Below are positions 6,371 to 13,154 of a DNA stretch of 13,154 nucleotides, in pieces (the stretch's first letter is position 1; the number at the start of each line of letters is the position of its first letter). Made by a program: the position numbers and the translations under genes. The notes under the pieces are model-generated. The model saw nothing but the letters and a program-made list of their open reading frames with translations, did not search any database and had not been told where the DNA came from. Source of the DNA: Pseudomonadota bacterium (GTDB taxonomy: Bacteria > Pseudomonadota > Alphaproteobacteria > Sphingomonadales > Sphingomonadaceae); NCBI GenBank assembly GCA_963205285.1, contig CAUJJQ010000257.1:1-13154 (forward strand), in the 5' to 3' direction.

Positions 6371-7888
6371 ATGGGGATGACCCGGCGCGACGCCCTGAAG
6401 GGAGCGGGGGCAGCGATGGTGGGAATGACGGGTCTGGGGGCGGCAACTCCCCTCGCTGCTGCCGACCCCTTTGGCTATCTCAGCCATGATGCGCTGGGGC
6501 TGGCCGCGCTCGTCCGCTCACGTCAGGTCAGCGCCAGCGAATTATTGGAAACGGCGATAGGTCGCGCCGAAGCTGTCAATCAAGACATTGATTTTATGGC
6601 ACAAAAACTATATGCCCATGGCCGGGGGGCGGTGGCTAATCGGCTACATGATGGGCTATTTTGCGGCGTCCCCTTCCTCATCAAAGACCTCAATTGCCAT
6701 ATCGAAGGCACCAGATCGGGGCAGGGCAGCCGCCTCTATAATGCCTATATCGCGCCCCACACCTCCGAACTGGTGCGGCGGCATCAGGCGGCGGGCCTCG
6801 TCATTTTCGGCAAGACCGCAACCCCCGAATTCGGCCTGACCGGCACCACCGAAAGCATCGCCACCGGCGCAACGCGCAACCCGTGGAATCTGGCACACAG
6901 CGCAGGCGGTTCCAGCGGCGGCGCGGCAGCGGCGGTGGCGGCAGGCGTCGTCCCCATCGCGCATGCCAGCGACGGCGGTGGTTCGATCCGCATCCCGGCG
7001 AGCTGCTGCGGCCTGTTTGGCATAAAGCCCAGTCGGGGCCGCATCCCCATGGGGCCGGGCCGGACAGAGGGGTGGGGCGGGCTGTCCACCAACGGTGCAA
7101 TCAGCCGCTCCGTGCGCGACAGCGCGGCGATGTTCGATGCGACGGCTGGGCTGGAACCTGGCTCACGCTATGCTGCGCCAAGTCCCGATGGCAGCTTCCT
7201 CAGCCAGTGCGAACGCGAACCGGGCGCGCTGCGCATCGCGCTGATGCTCGAACCCATATCGGGCAGCCCCATCGACTCTGAAATATTGGCGGCAACCCGC
7301 GCCGCCGCCCGCCTGTGCGAAACGCTCGGCCACCATGTGACAGAGGCGAGCTTGCGCTTTGATGCCGCACGATTGGGACAGGCCAATTTTGCGGTCATCG
7401 CCACCGCCATGGCCGCCGATGTCGATGCGCGCGCCGCTGCGGCGGGGCTGACGGTCGGGCCGGATGTGCTCGAACCCATAACGATCGGTTTCTATCAGGT
7501 CGGCAAGTCGATGAGCGGCACCGACGTTGCGCGCGCCCATGCGACCTTGCAGGAAGCGGCGATCGCGTCGGCCAATTTCATGGTTGATTATGATGTCATT
7601 TTGTCGCCCACTCTGGCGCGCCCGCCCGCCCCGCTGGGCGAACTCGACCTCAACCATGCAGATTTTGCGGCATGGGGGCAGCGGGTTTCGACCTATTCGC
7701 CCTTTACCGGCCTCTACAACGCCACCGGCCAGCCCAGCATGTCGGTGCCGCTGGCGATGTCGGCGACCGGCCTGCCGTTGGGGATGATGTTTACCGCCCG
7801 CTATGGCGAGGAGGCATTGCTCATCCGCCTCGCGGCGCAATTGGAACGTGCGCAGCCGTGGCGCGGCCTTGCGCCGAGCGTTGTTTGA
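6371..7888 (+). CDS. Tat-exported amidase-signature family hydrolase
   Basis: 505-residue amidase-signature enzyme that hydrolyses a C-N amide bond, or possibly an ester. The Ser-cisSer-Lys triad is clear: K105 in FLIKDLN, cis-Ser S181 in AGGSSGGAAA, and nucleophile S205 in DGGGSIRIPA. The spacing is close to that of FAAH. The N-terminus is a twin-arginine signal (TRRDALK at 4-10, then a hydrophobic Ala/Gly/Met stretch, with cleavage expected after A31 in PLAAA-DPF). The mature enzyme should therefore be exported folded to the periplasm, unlike most family members, which are cytoplasmic. ATG 6371 is the first possible start in the frame after an in-frame TGA; ATG 6377 is a close alternative, and neither has a strong ribosome site. 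It lies between a Rieske oxygenase and an SDR in one apparent operon, which suggests it releases an acid or amine from an amide-linked nutrient. The substrate is unknown. Confidence 0.92.
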   Translation: MGMTRRDALKGAGAAMVGMTGLGAATPLAAADPFGYLSHDALGLAALVRSRQVSASELLETAIGRAEAVNQDIDFMAQKLYAHGRGAVANRLHDGLFCGVPFLIKDLNCHIEGTRSGQGSRLYNAYIAPHTSELVRRHQAAGLVIFGKTATPEFGLTGTTESIATGATRNPWNLAHSAGGSSGGAAAAVAAGVVPIAHASDGGGSIRIPASCCGLFGIKPSRGRIPMGPGRTEGWGGLSTNGAISRSVRDSAAMFDATAGLEPGSRYAAPSPDGSFLSQCEREPGALRIALMLEPISGSPIDSEILAATRAAARLCETLGHHVTEASLRFDAARLGQANFAVIATAMAADVDARAAAAGLTVGPDVLEPITIGFYQVGKSMSGTDVARAHATLQEAAIASANFMVDYDVILSPTLARPPAPLGELDLNHADFAAWGQRVSTYSPFTGLYNATGQPSMSVPLAMSATGLPLGMMFTARYGEEALLIRLAAQLERAQPWRGLAPSVV

Positions 7889-7912
7889 TCTTTTGGGAAT
7901 AGAGGAATTGTC

Positions 7913-8671
7913 ATGCGCGGATTGAGCGGAAAAGTGGGGATTGTCGCGGGCGGCGCGCGCGGCATTGGTGCGGCCACCGCCAAGCGTCTGGCGGCTGAGG
8001 GTGCGCGCGTCGTCATCGGCGACCTGCTGATCGAGCTGGCGGAGGAAACCGCCGCTGCCATTCGCGCCGATGGTGGGGAGGCGATGGCCGTCGCACTCGA
8101 CGGCACGTCTGTGGCGTCAACCGGGGCGATCGTCGCGGCAGCGGTGCAAAAATATGGACAGCTCGATTGCTATGTCTCCAATCTCGCTGGCGGAACAGAG
8201 GGGGATAATCACGCGCTCGATTGCCCCGAAGATGTCTATGATCGCGGCATGGCGATCAACGCCAAGAGCCATTTTCTGGCGACGCAGGCGGCGCTCCCTG
8301 TGCTGCTCGAGCATGGTGGCGGCGCGATGATCTACACCTCCTCAGGTGCTGCATCGGGTGGTAGCCCGTGGCAGGTCGCGTACCCCATGGCCAAAAATGC
8401 CATTCATGCGCTGGCGCGCCATGTTGCTGCCAAATGGGGCAAAAAGGGCATCCGCGCCAATGGCATTTGCCCCGGCGTCGTCCTCACCGAAGCGGTCAAA
8501 ATCCATATGAGCGACGAACAGATCGATCAGGCGCTGAAACGCGTGCCACACCAGCGGCTGGGTGCGCCGGATGATATCGCGGCTGCCATCACCTTTCTGG
8601 CGTCGGACGACGGGGCATGGGTCAATGGACAAATCTGGCATGTCAATGGCGGCATGCAGATGCGCGATTGA
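7913..8671 (+). CDS. Classical SDR family oxidoreductase
   Basis: 252-residue classical short-chain dehydrogenase. The nucleotide motif is AGGARGIG at 12-19 (A replaces the usual T), and D37 after the second strand favours NAD(H). The usual NNAG is replaced by SNLAGG at 89-94. The active site has N116, S143/S144, Y157 and K161 (YPMAK), followed by PG at 187-188. The C-terminus GAWVNGQIWHVNGGMQMRD is typical of FabG-like SDRs. It probably oxidises a secondary alcohol to a ketone, or the reverse, on a pathway intermediate in the cytoplasm. The ATG at 7913 has a good site (GAGGA at 7902-7906). It shares little beyond the fold with the DHRS1-like SDR at the left edge, so the two likely act at different steps. 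The MFS gene starts five bases after its stop. Confidence 0.93.
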   Translation: MRGLSGKVGIVAGGARGIGAATAKRLAAEGARVVIGDLLIELAEETAAAIRADGGEAMAVALDGTSVASTGAIVAAAVQKYGQLDCYVSNLAGGTEGDNHALDCPEDVYDRGMAINAKSHFLATQAALPVLLEHGGGAMIYTSSGAASGGSPWQVAYPMAKNAIHALARHVAAKWGKKGIRANGICPGVVLTEAVKIHMSDEQIDQALKRVPHQRLGAPDDIAAAITFLASDDGAWVNGQIWHVNGGMQMRD

Positions 8672-8676
8672 CGACA

Positions 8677-9936
8677 ATGGATCAAAGACTCCCCAATCGC
8701 TGGCTTGTGCTGCTGTTGCTGCTGGGCATTGCCATATTCAATCAGGCCGACCGCTTTCTGCTTGCCGCACTGGTTGACCCCATTAAACGCGATTTTTTGG
8801 TCAGCGATGGGGTCATGGGCCTCCTCATGGGGCCGGCCTTTGCGGTGTTTTATTCGACGCTGGCGATCCCCATCGCCATTTATGCTGACCGCGCTTCGCG
8901 GATCAAAATCATCGTCACCGGCTGTGTGGCCTGGAGCATCTTCACGATATTATGCGGCTATGCGACCGGCCCATGGACATTGGCGCTGGCCCGCATGGGC
9001 GTGGGCGTGGGTGAAGCGGCGTTTCAGGCGCCCGCCTATTCGCTGATTGCTGCCTATTTCGCGACCGAACAACGCGGACGCGCCTTTGCGGTCATGGCGA
9101 CCGCAACCTATTTGGGGCAAATGCTGGGCTATGGCATCGGCCCGCAAATCGCCGCAGCGGCGCATTGGCGCAATGCTTTTGAAGCCTTTGGGGTTGGCGG
9201 CCTCCTCATCATCCTCGCCGCATGGGCGATTATTCGCGAACCGCACCGCGAAACGGCGGGTGACACGCGGCCACCCTTTTTCCCGTTGGCGCGGCGACTG
9301 TTCGCGCTGCCCAGCTATACTGGCATGGCGATCGGCATGGCGATTGGTGTCCTGTCGGGAGTAGGCTTTGGCTTGTGGGCCGCCACATTATTTGCGCGCA
9401 ATTATGATATGACTATGGCGGCGGCGGGTGCGGCGTTTGGCAGCGCCTTCGTTATCCCGGGTCTTTTGGGGGCGGCATTGTTCGGTTTCATTGCCGATTG
9501 GGCGGCGCGCGGCGATTATGGCCGAATATTGAAGCTGTCGGCAATTGCGTTAACTCTCGCGACACTCAGCCTGATTGGCACGACATGGTCGCCAACGCTG
9601 GGCTGGGCGCTGGGCTGGGCGGTTCCGGCGGGCTTGATCGGCGGCGGCTGGGCTGTCGGCATTTATGCCGGGCTCCAATATATATTGCCCGATAAATTGC
9701 GCGCCACTGGCACTGCCATCGCTATGCTGTCGGTCAACCTATTGGGTTATGTTTGTGGGCCGTGGCTGGTGGGGCTCGCCAGTAACGCTTTTGGTGAGGG
9801 GCGCGAAGGGCTGCGCATGGCATTGACCATCGTTGTGCCTGTCGGATTGGTCGGTGCGCTGCTGCTGTGGCGGGCGGCGCGGCATTTGACGCAGGACAAA
9901 GAAAAATTGAGCGCACCTGATGCAGAATATCGCTAA
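8677..9936 (+). CDS. MFS transporter, spinster-like
   Basis: 419-residue integral inner-membrane protein with about 12 predicted hydrophobic segments, for example residues 9-22, 46-69, 78-95, 102-127, 139-161, 171-187, 216-238, 248-274, 287-302, 309-331, 345-369 and 381-399. The loop motif DRASRIKI at 71-78 is a degenerate MFS motif A. NQADRFLLAALVDPIKRDF, MGLL.GPAFAVFY and ARMGVGVGEAAFQAPAYSLI match the spinster-like subfamily common in sphingomonad catabolic clusters. It probably moves the substrate, or an amidase product, across the inner membrane; export of a by-product is equally possible. The ATG at 8677 was chosen because it lies five bases after the SDR stop and gives a normal MFS N-terminus. 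ATG 8617 would overlap the SDR gene by 55 bases and add a non-hydrophobic leader. No clear ribosome site is visible, which suggests translational coupling. Confidence 0.9.
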   Translation: MDQRLPNRWLVLLLLLGIAIFNQADRFLLAALVDPIKRDFLVSDGVMGLLMGPAFAVFYSTLAIPIAIYADRASRIKIIVTGCVAWSIFTILCGYATGPWTLALARMGVGVGEAAFQAPAYSLIAAYFATEQRGRAFAVMATATYLGQMLGYGIGPQIAAAAHWRNAFEAFGVGGLLIILAAWAIIREPHRETAGDTRPPFFPLARRLFALPSYTGMAIGMAIGVLSGVGFGLWAATLFARNYDMTMAAAGAAFGSAFVIPGLLGAALFGFIADWAARGDYGRILKLSAIALTLATLSLIGTTWSPTLGWALGWAVPAGLIGGGWAVGIYAGLQYILPDKLRATGTAIAMLSVNLLGYVCGPWLVGLASNAFGEGREGLRMALTIVVPVGLVGALLLWRAARHLTQDKEKLSAPDAEYR

Positions 9937-9970
9937 GGAAGCCGGCGCGCCAAATAAAGAATCACCGGGC

Positions 9971-9975
9971 AGGAG
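9971..9975 (+). promoter_or_regulatory. Ribosome-binding site selecting the TTG start at 9984
   Basis: AGGAG lies eight bases before TTG 9984. The GTG codons at 9975 and 9978 overlap or abut this site and are badly placed for initiation, so TTG 9984 is the likely start of the first Lrp/AsnC-type gene. Confidence 0.6.
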
Positions 9976-9983
9976 TGGTGCCT

Positions 9984-10463
9984 TTGAACGACAGGTTTGA
10001 AATCGATAATGTCGATCGGCAAATTATCGCCGCATTGCGCGCCGATGGTCGGGCGACTAACCAACAAATAGCGAGCGATTTGGGGCTGACCGCCGCTACC
10101 GTTTCGGCACGAATTAAACGGATGGAGGATGCGAACAAATTGCGTGTCGTCGCGGTATCCGATTTTTCGGCTCATGGCTTCAATATTATGATGGAGGTGG
10201 CGATAGAGGTGGACGGTCGCCCGGCATCCGAGGTTGCGGCCGAACTTGCCGAGCTACCCGAAGTGTTCGCCGCCCATCTGGTCACCGGTCGCTATGATAT
10301 CGACTTGCTCGTCGTGCTGCGCAGCTTTGATGATCTGACCGAATTGATGAGCAACCGCCTGTCCAAGGTTGCCGGTATCCGTTCGATGATGCCCGCGATT
10401 GCGGTCGATGTGGTCAAATATCAATTCGACGTTGCGCCGATAGATGCGTGGGATCAATCATGA
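9984..10463 (+). CDS. Lrp/AsnC family transcriptional regulator (first of a tandem pair)
   Basis: 159-residue regulator of full family length. The AsnC-type helix-turn-helix covers about residues 24-46 (ATNQQIASDLGLTAATVSAR), following IDNVDRQIIAALRADGR. The RAM ligand-binding and oligomerisation domain follows at about 68-147 (EVAIEV..., VTGRYDIDLLVVL, VDVVKYQF). The protein should bind DNA as a dimer or higher oligomer and respond to a small molecule, which in a catabolic cluster may be a pathway intermediate and need not be an amino acid. The start is TTG 9984. The gene sits 47 bases after the MFS gene and overlaps the next regulator gene by four bases. The dyads at 5128-5146 and 10941-10976 are candidate targets, by inference. 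Confidence 0.88.
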   Translation: MNDRFEIDNVDRQIIAALRADGRATNQQIASDLGLTAATVSARIKRMEDANKLRVVAVSDFSAHGFNIMMEVAIEVDGRPASEVAAELAELPEVFAAHLVTGRYDIDLLVVLRSFDDLTELMSNRLSKVAGIRSMMPAIAVDVVKYQFDVAPIDAWDQS

Positions 10464-10930
10464 TGCACCCCCAAATTGATGAACTTGACCGCCAGTTGAT
10501 CGACATTTTGTCGCACGATGCGCGCGTTTCCAACCGCAAGATTGCGGCTGACCTTGGCGTGACCGAGGGGACGGTGCGCGGGCGCATCCGGCGGTTGCAG
10601 CATGAAAATCTGATCGCTTTCACCGCCATTACCAGCTTTGAACTGGGCAACCAGTCACGGCTCGCCATTATCGGCGTGCAGGCTGATGTCGTAAAGGCGC
10701 GCGCAATTGCCGAACAAATCAGTCAATTGCCGATGTGTAATGCGGTGATGCTGATGATGGGACGCTTTACCATTCTGGCTTTCTGCCTGTTCCACGAACT
10801 GGATCAGCTCCACCAGATTGCGTCGGACCAGATTCTGGCTATCGACGGCGTCCATCACGTCGAAACATCCATCGCGGTGCGCACGGTTAAATATAACGCG
10901 CGGGTGGTGCGGATTACGTCCGACCGATAG
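10460..10930 (+). CDS. Lrp/AsnC family transcriptional regulator (second of a tandem pair)
   Basis: 156-residue paralogue of the preceding regulator with the same layout. IDELDRQLIDILSHDAR leads into a helix-turn-helix at about 23-45 (VSNRKIAADLGVTEGTVRGR), then a RAM domain at about 67-146 with MLMMGRFTILAFCLF and IAVRTVKYNARVV. The recognition helices of the two proteins differ (TAATVSARIKRM versus TEGTVRGRIRRL), so they may read different sites or form mixed oligomers. ATG 10460 overlaps the stop of the first regulator as ATGA. ATG 10463 and GTG 10448 are other in-frame starts. The coupled arrangement suggests they are made in equal amounts. It is the last gene before the operator-like spacer of the second Rieske gene. 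Confidence 0.88.
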   Translation: MMHPQIDELDRQLIDILSHDARVSNRKIAADLGVTEGTVRGRIRRLQHENLIAFTAITSFELGNQSRLAIIGVQADVVKARAIAEQISQLPMCNAVMLMMGRFTILAFCLFHELDQLHQIASDQILAIDGVHHVETSIAVRTVKYNARVVRITSDR

Positions 10931-10940
10931 CCTTTCATCT

Positions 10941-10976
10941 ATGCGTAATTGATGGCCAATAATATTACGCATTACG
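10941..10976. promoter_or_regulatory. ATTACG inverted/direct repeat, candidate operator
   Basis: ATGCGTAAT (10941-10949) and ATTACGCAT (10964-10972) form a perfect 9-bp inverted repeat around a 14-base centre. A third ATTACG at 10971-10976 repeats the right half-site seven bases on. The half-sites are 23 bases apart, about two helical turns, which suits a dimeric or oligomeric regulator. No T-run follows, so it is not an intrinsic terminator. The region is AT-rich compared with the genes around it and lies 80 bases before the second Rieske gene. I found only weak -35/-10 candidates, such as TTTTGC (11002-11007) with TATCAA (11024-11029). Confidence 0.5.
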
Positions 10977-11055
10977 TCAAAAATTGCCCTTGTTTTTGTG
11001 GTTTTGCAGTGGCAGACATCTCCTATCAAAGCGAATTCGTATATGGGAGAGGGTG

Positions 11056-12135
11056 ATGGCGACGACGGCGGACTACAGGTTGGGAGAATTTCCCTTTCCG
11101 CGCGGCTGGTTTATGGTGGGGCGGTCAGAGGATGCGACGACAACGCCGGCGGCAGTGCGTTTTTTCGGTGAAGATTTGGTTCTCTATCGCGGGGCGTCGG
11201 GCAAACCCTTTTTGGTCGAGGCCTACTGCCCACACATGGGCACACATTTGGCGCAGAACACCACATCCTATGTCGTGCAGGACAAGGAGCATGTGGACGG
11301 GGATAATATTCGCTGTCCCTACCATGGCTGGCGTTTTGGCCCCGATGGGCGTTGCAATGAAGTCCCTTATTCTCCTGCGCCGCCGCCCAAAAAAGCGTGC
11401 CTGAAATCGCATAAATTGACCGAGCGTGCGGGATGCCTGTGGGTTTGGTATGATGCTGAAAATGGTGAGCCGGACTATGATCTGCCCACCTTCGCGCCGT
11501 ATGATACGCCGCACTGGGTCAATTGGCAGATGCGTGCGCTAGGTAAGCTGGAATCGCACCCGCAAGAGGTTGTCGATAATATGGCCGATAAGGGGCATCT
11601 TGTCCCCGTGCACGGTTCGCTCAACATGGTGTTGTTCGAAAATGAGTTCGACGACCATATTTGTCGCCAAATTCTGACCGCCGGGCACCGCACGCTTGCG
11701 GCGGATGGCGGTGATCCGATGACCAATGATACTTGGTACACTGGCCCCGGCATTTTGCAGTCCGAAATGGTGGGTGAGCATCCATCGCTGATGCTGATTG
11801 CGCATACGCCGGTTGATGATGGCAGCCTGATGGTTTGGTACGGCCTGATGGTCAGGGTAGCCAATGCCGAGCCGGCCGATGTGGATGTGGCGACGGCCAA
11901 CCAATATGAAGAAGCCGGTGTTGCCGCATTTGCCCAAGATTTTGAAATTTGGGCCAATAAGCGTCCTTGCCTCAACCCAATGATGGTGCGTGGCGACGGG
12001 CCGTTTGACAAGGTGCGCATCTGGTATCGTCAATTTTTCAACCCGCGCGCGCGCGCGGGCGAAGTCCACGCGCGGGTCAATGGCCGCTATGTTACGCGCG
12101 GCACCACCACGCATCCGTGGGAAGATGTCGCGTGA
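11056..12135 (+). CDS. Rieske non-heme iron oxygenase, KshA-like, with long cluster-loop insert
   Basis: 359-residue oxygenase component. The Rieske cluster ligands are C58, H60 (CPHMGTHL) and C87, H90 (CPYHGWRFGPDG). The 26 residues between the two halves are about ten more than usual, because of an insert around TTSYVVQDKEHVDGDN. The catalytic domain has DNMADKGHLVPVHG at 174-187, giving bridging D178 and iron ligands H181 and H186; the likely third ligand is D295 in QDFEIW. The general plan resembles 3-ketosteroid 9-alpha-hydroxylase oxygenase (KshA) and related monooxygenases, which take electrons from a separate reductase. None is encoded here. It differs clearly from the Rieske protein at 5176-6339, so a second oxidation step is likely. 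The start is ATG 11056 with GGAGAGG (11046-11052) before it; ATG is also where the family similarity begins. The gene has its own upstream operator-like region. Confidence 0.92.
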   Translation: MATTADYRLGEFPFPRGWFMVGRSEDATTTPAAVRFFGEDLVLYRGASGKPFLVEAYCPHMGTHLAQNTTSYVVQDKEHVDGDNIRCPYHGWRFGPDGRCNEVPYSPAPPPKKACLKSHKLTERAGCLWVWYDAENGEPDYDLPTFAPYDTPHWVNWQMRALGKLESHPQEVVDNMADKGHLVPVHGSLNMVLFENEFDDHICRQILTAGHRTLAADGGDPMTNDTWYTGPGILQSEMVGEHPSLMLIAHTPVDDGSLMVWYGLMVRVANAEPADVDVATANQYEEAGVAAFAQDFEIWANKRPCLNPMMVRGDGPFDKVRIWYRQFFNPRARAGEVHARVNGRYVTRGTTTHPWEDVA

Positions 12136-12286
12136 TCCGACAAAACTGTGACCTTTCTGATACGCAAATACGGCATAAATGATAAAATTGACCGTCATGT
12201 GCGGAATATAAGTTGACATTTACTACGATAATGCCAGCCTTCCCCGAGGCTAAAATTGCCAATGATAATGGATTGGGGAGAATATG
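12136..12286 (+). promoter_or_regulatory. AT-rich intergenic region before the TonB receptor gene
   Basis: This 151-base spacer is AT-rich and probably carries the receptor promoter. It contains TTGACC (12188-12193), TATAAG (12207-12212), TTGACA (12213-12218) and GATAAT (12227-12232 and 12264-12269), but no pair has the normal 16-18 base spacing. TAAAATTG occurs twice (12183-12190 and 12251-12258). The ribosome site GGGGAG (12275-12280) is six bases from ATG 12287. No terminator for the Rieske gene is evident. Confidence 0.35.
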
Positions 12287-13154
12287 ATGCGTTTTACAGG
12301 CAGCTTCACGCGCGCGATGCTCCTGGCATCGGCAGCCGCGTTCACCGCTATGCCGGCCCAGGCGCAGGATACGCCGCAGGATCAGGCGTCCGACGAAACA
12401 GCGAACGGTGACATCATCGTTACCGCGCAAAAGCGCGAACAGGCGTTGCAAGACGTGCCGTTGGCGATCAGCGCTATCGGTTCGGAAATGATTGACCAAA
12501 TGCAGGTCAATGATACGCGCGACCTTTCGGGTCTAGCGCCCAACGTCACCATTACGCAGGGTACGGTCAGTCTCAGTTCGGCGGTGGTTGCCATTCGCGG
12601 CATTTCGACCCCGGCGAGCGAAACTTTCGGCCTTGACACCGCGAACGGCGTTTATGTCGATGGCGTTTACATCGCGCGTTCGGGTGCGAGCGGGCTGGAT
12701 GTGACCGATCTGGCGCGCGTTGAAATTTTGCGTGGGCCGCAGGGCACCTTGTTTGGCCGCAATACAACGGGTGGTGCCATCAGCTTCGTCTCGCGCGAGC
12801 CCGGGCGGGATTTCGGTATCCGTGGCGAAGTCGGCATCGGCAATTATAACGCATGGAATGGCCGCATATCAGTCGATACTGGCGAACTGGCGGATGTACT
12901 GCGCGCGACCTTTTCCTATTCACATCGTCAGCGTGACGGCTTTGTCGACAATATTTTGGAAGCGCGCGATTCGCATGATCCCGGCGCGCGCCGAACCGAC
13001 AGTTTTCGTGCCGCCATCCGCGCCGACCTCGGCGGGACGGGCTATATTCGCTATATCTTTGATTGGTCGCGCAACAGGGGCAATCCCGCCGCATTCCAGT
13101 TGACCAACGTGGCGAGCGGCGCAGCGCGCCCGCCGGTTACAATTGACAGTCAGC
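12287..13154 (+). CDS. TonB-dependent outer-membrane receptor, N-terminal part (runs off window)
   Basis: The first 289 codons of an open frame that continues past the right edge. The signal peptide is residues 1-26 (a hydrophobic MLLASAAAFTAM core ending AQA before QD). A TonB box-like segment DIIVTAQ lies at 42-48, followed by the plug domain (VPLAISAIGSEMI, VAIRGIST, VYVDGVYIARSG, RVEILRGPQGTLFGRNTTGG). The first barrel strands begin near GEVGIGNYNAWNGR. The protein should use the TonB-ExbBD system for active uptake across the outer membrane. In sphingomonads such receptors often sit with catabolic genes and import bulky hydrophobic carbon sources rather than siderophores, so it is the likely uptake gate of this cluster. 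ATG 12284 is three bases upstream and also possible; 12287 is better spaced from GGGGAG. About two thirds of the protein is expected beyond the window. Confidence 0.9.
   Translation, partial: MRFTGSFTRAMLLASAAAFTAMPAQAQDTPQDQASDETANGDIIVTAQKREQALQDVPLAISAIGSEMIDQMQVNDTRDLSGLAPNVTITQGTVSLSSAVVAIRGISTPASETFGLDTANGVYVDGVYIARSGASGLDVTDLARVEILRGPQGTLFGRNTTGGAISFVSREPGRDFGIRGEVGIGNYNAWNGRISVDTGELADVLRATFSYSHRQRDGFVDNILEARDSHDPGARRTDSFRAAIRADLGGTGYIRYIFDWSRNRGNPAAFQLTNVASGAARPPVTIDSQ

Noticed and set aside
4807..6372. 521-codon open frame on the minus strand across the amidohydrolase-Rieske junction
   Set aside because: It is antisense to two genes with clear family motifs, its translation matches no family I recognise, and long antisense frames are expected in GC-rich DNA with strong third-position bias.
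10448..10463. GTG at 10448 as start of the second Lrp/AsnC-type regulator
   Set aside because: It is possible, but ATG 10460 forms the usual ATGA overlap and family similarity begins after it.
12213..12232. TTGACA...GATAAT as a sigma-70 promoter of the receptor gene
   Set aside because: The two boxes are only eight bases apart, far short of the 16-18 needed.
1..13154. CRISPR arrays, tRNA or rRNA genes, insertion sequences, phage or attachment sites
   Set aside because: No regularly spaced repeats, cloverleaf-like segments, transposase motifs or long flanking repeats were seen on either strand.

Overview
The window is GC-rich DNA in which every gene reads on the + strand. Codon use favours G/C in third position. 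The gene types (spinster-like MFS carrier, Rieske oxygenases, FadD19-like CoA ligase, TonB-dependent receptor with a DIIVTAQ-type box) resemble catabolic clusters of sphingomonads (Alphaproteobacteria; Sphingobium, Novosphingobium or Sphingopyxis type). The genus is an inference. I see no tRNA, rRNA, CRISPR array, insertion sequence or integrase. Coding density is high and no gap exceeds about 150 bases.

Layout. Block 1 (19-5025) holds a DHRS1-like SDR, a FadD19-like acyl-CoA synthetase, a second acyl-CoA synthetase and an amidohydrolase-fold protein. The last three genes are joined to their predecessors at the stop codon or within a few bases of it, so this looks like one operon. It ends in two terminator-like hairpins (5028-5081). 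Block 2 (5176-10930) begins behind a 19-bp dyad. It holds a Rieske oxygenase with a Neverland/DAF-36-like active-site signature, a Tat-exported amidase-signature enzyme, a classical SDR, an MFS carrier and two overlapping Lrp/AsnC-type regulators. Block 3 begins after an AT-rich spacer with an ATTACG-based inverted repeat (10941-10976). It holds a second, KshA-like Rieske oxygenase and the first 289 codons of a TonB-dependent receptor that runs off the right edge.

How the genes may work together (inference). The receptor would take a bulky hydrophobic compound across the outer membrane. The periplasmic amidase could cleave an amide-linked form of it, and the MFS protein could carry a product across the inner membrane. 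The two ligases would make CoA thioesters, and the two Rieske monooxygenases and two SDRs would hydroxylate, desaturate or oxidise the skeleton. The FadD19-like ligase, the KshA-like and Neverland-like Rieske proteins and the DHRS1-like SDR all point toward a steroid or terpenoid acid, but nothing in the sequence fixes the substrate. No ferredoxin, ferredoxin reductase, ring-cleavage dioxygenase, acyl-CoA dehydrogenase or thiolase is present, so the pathway must depend on genes elsewhere.
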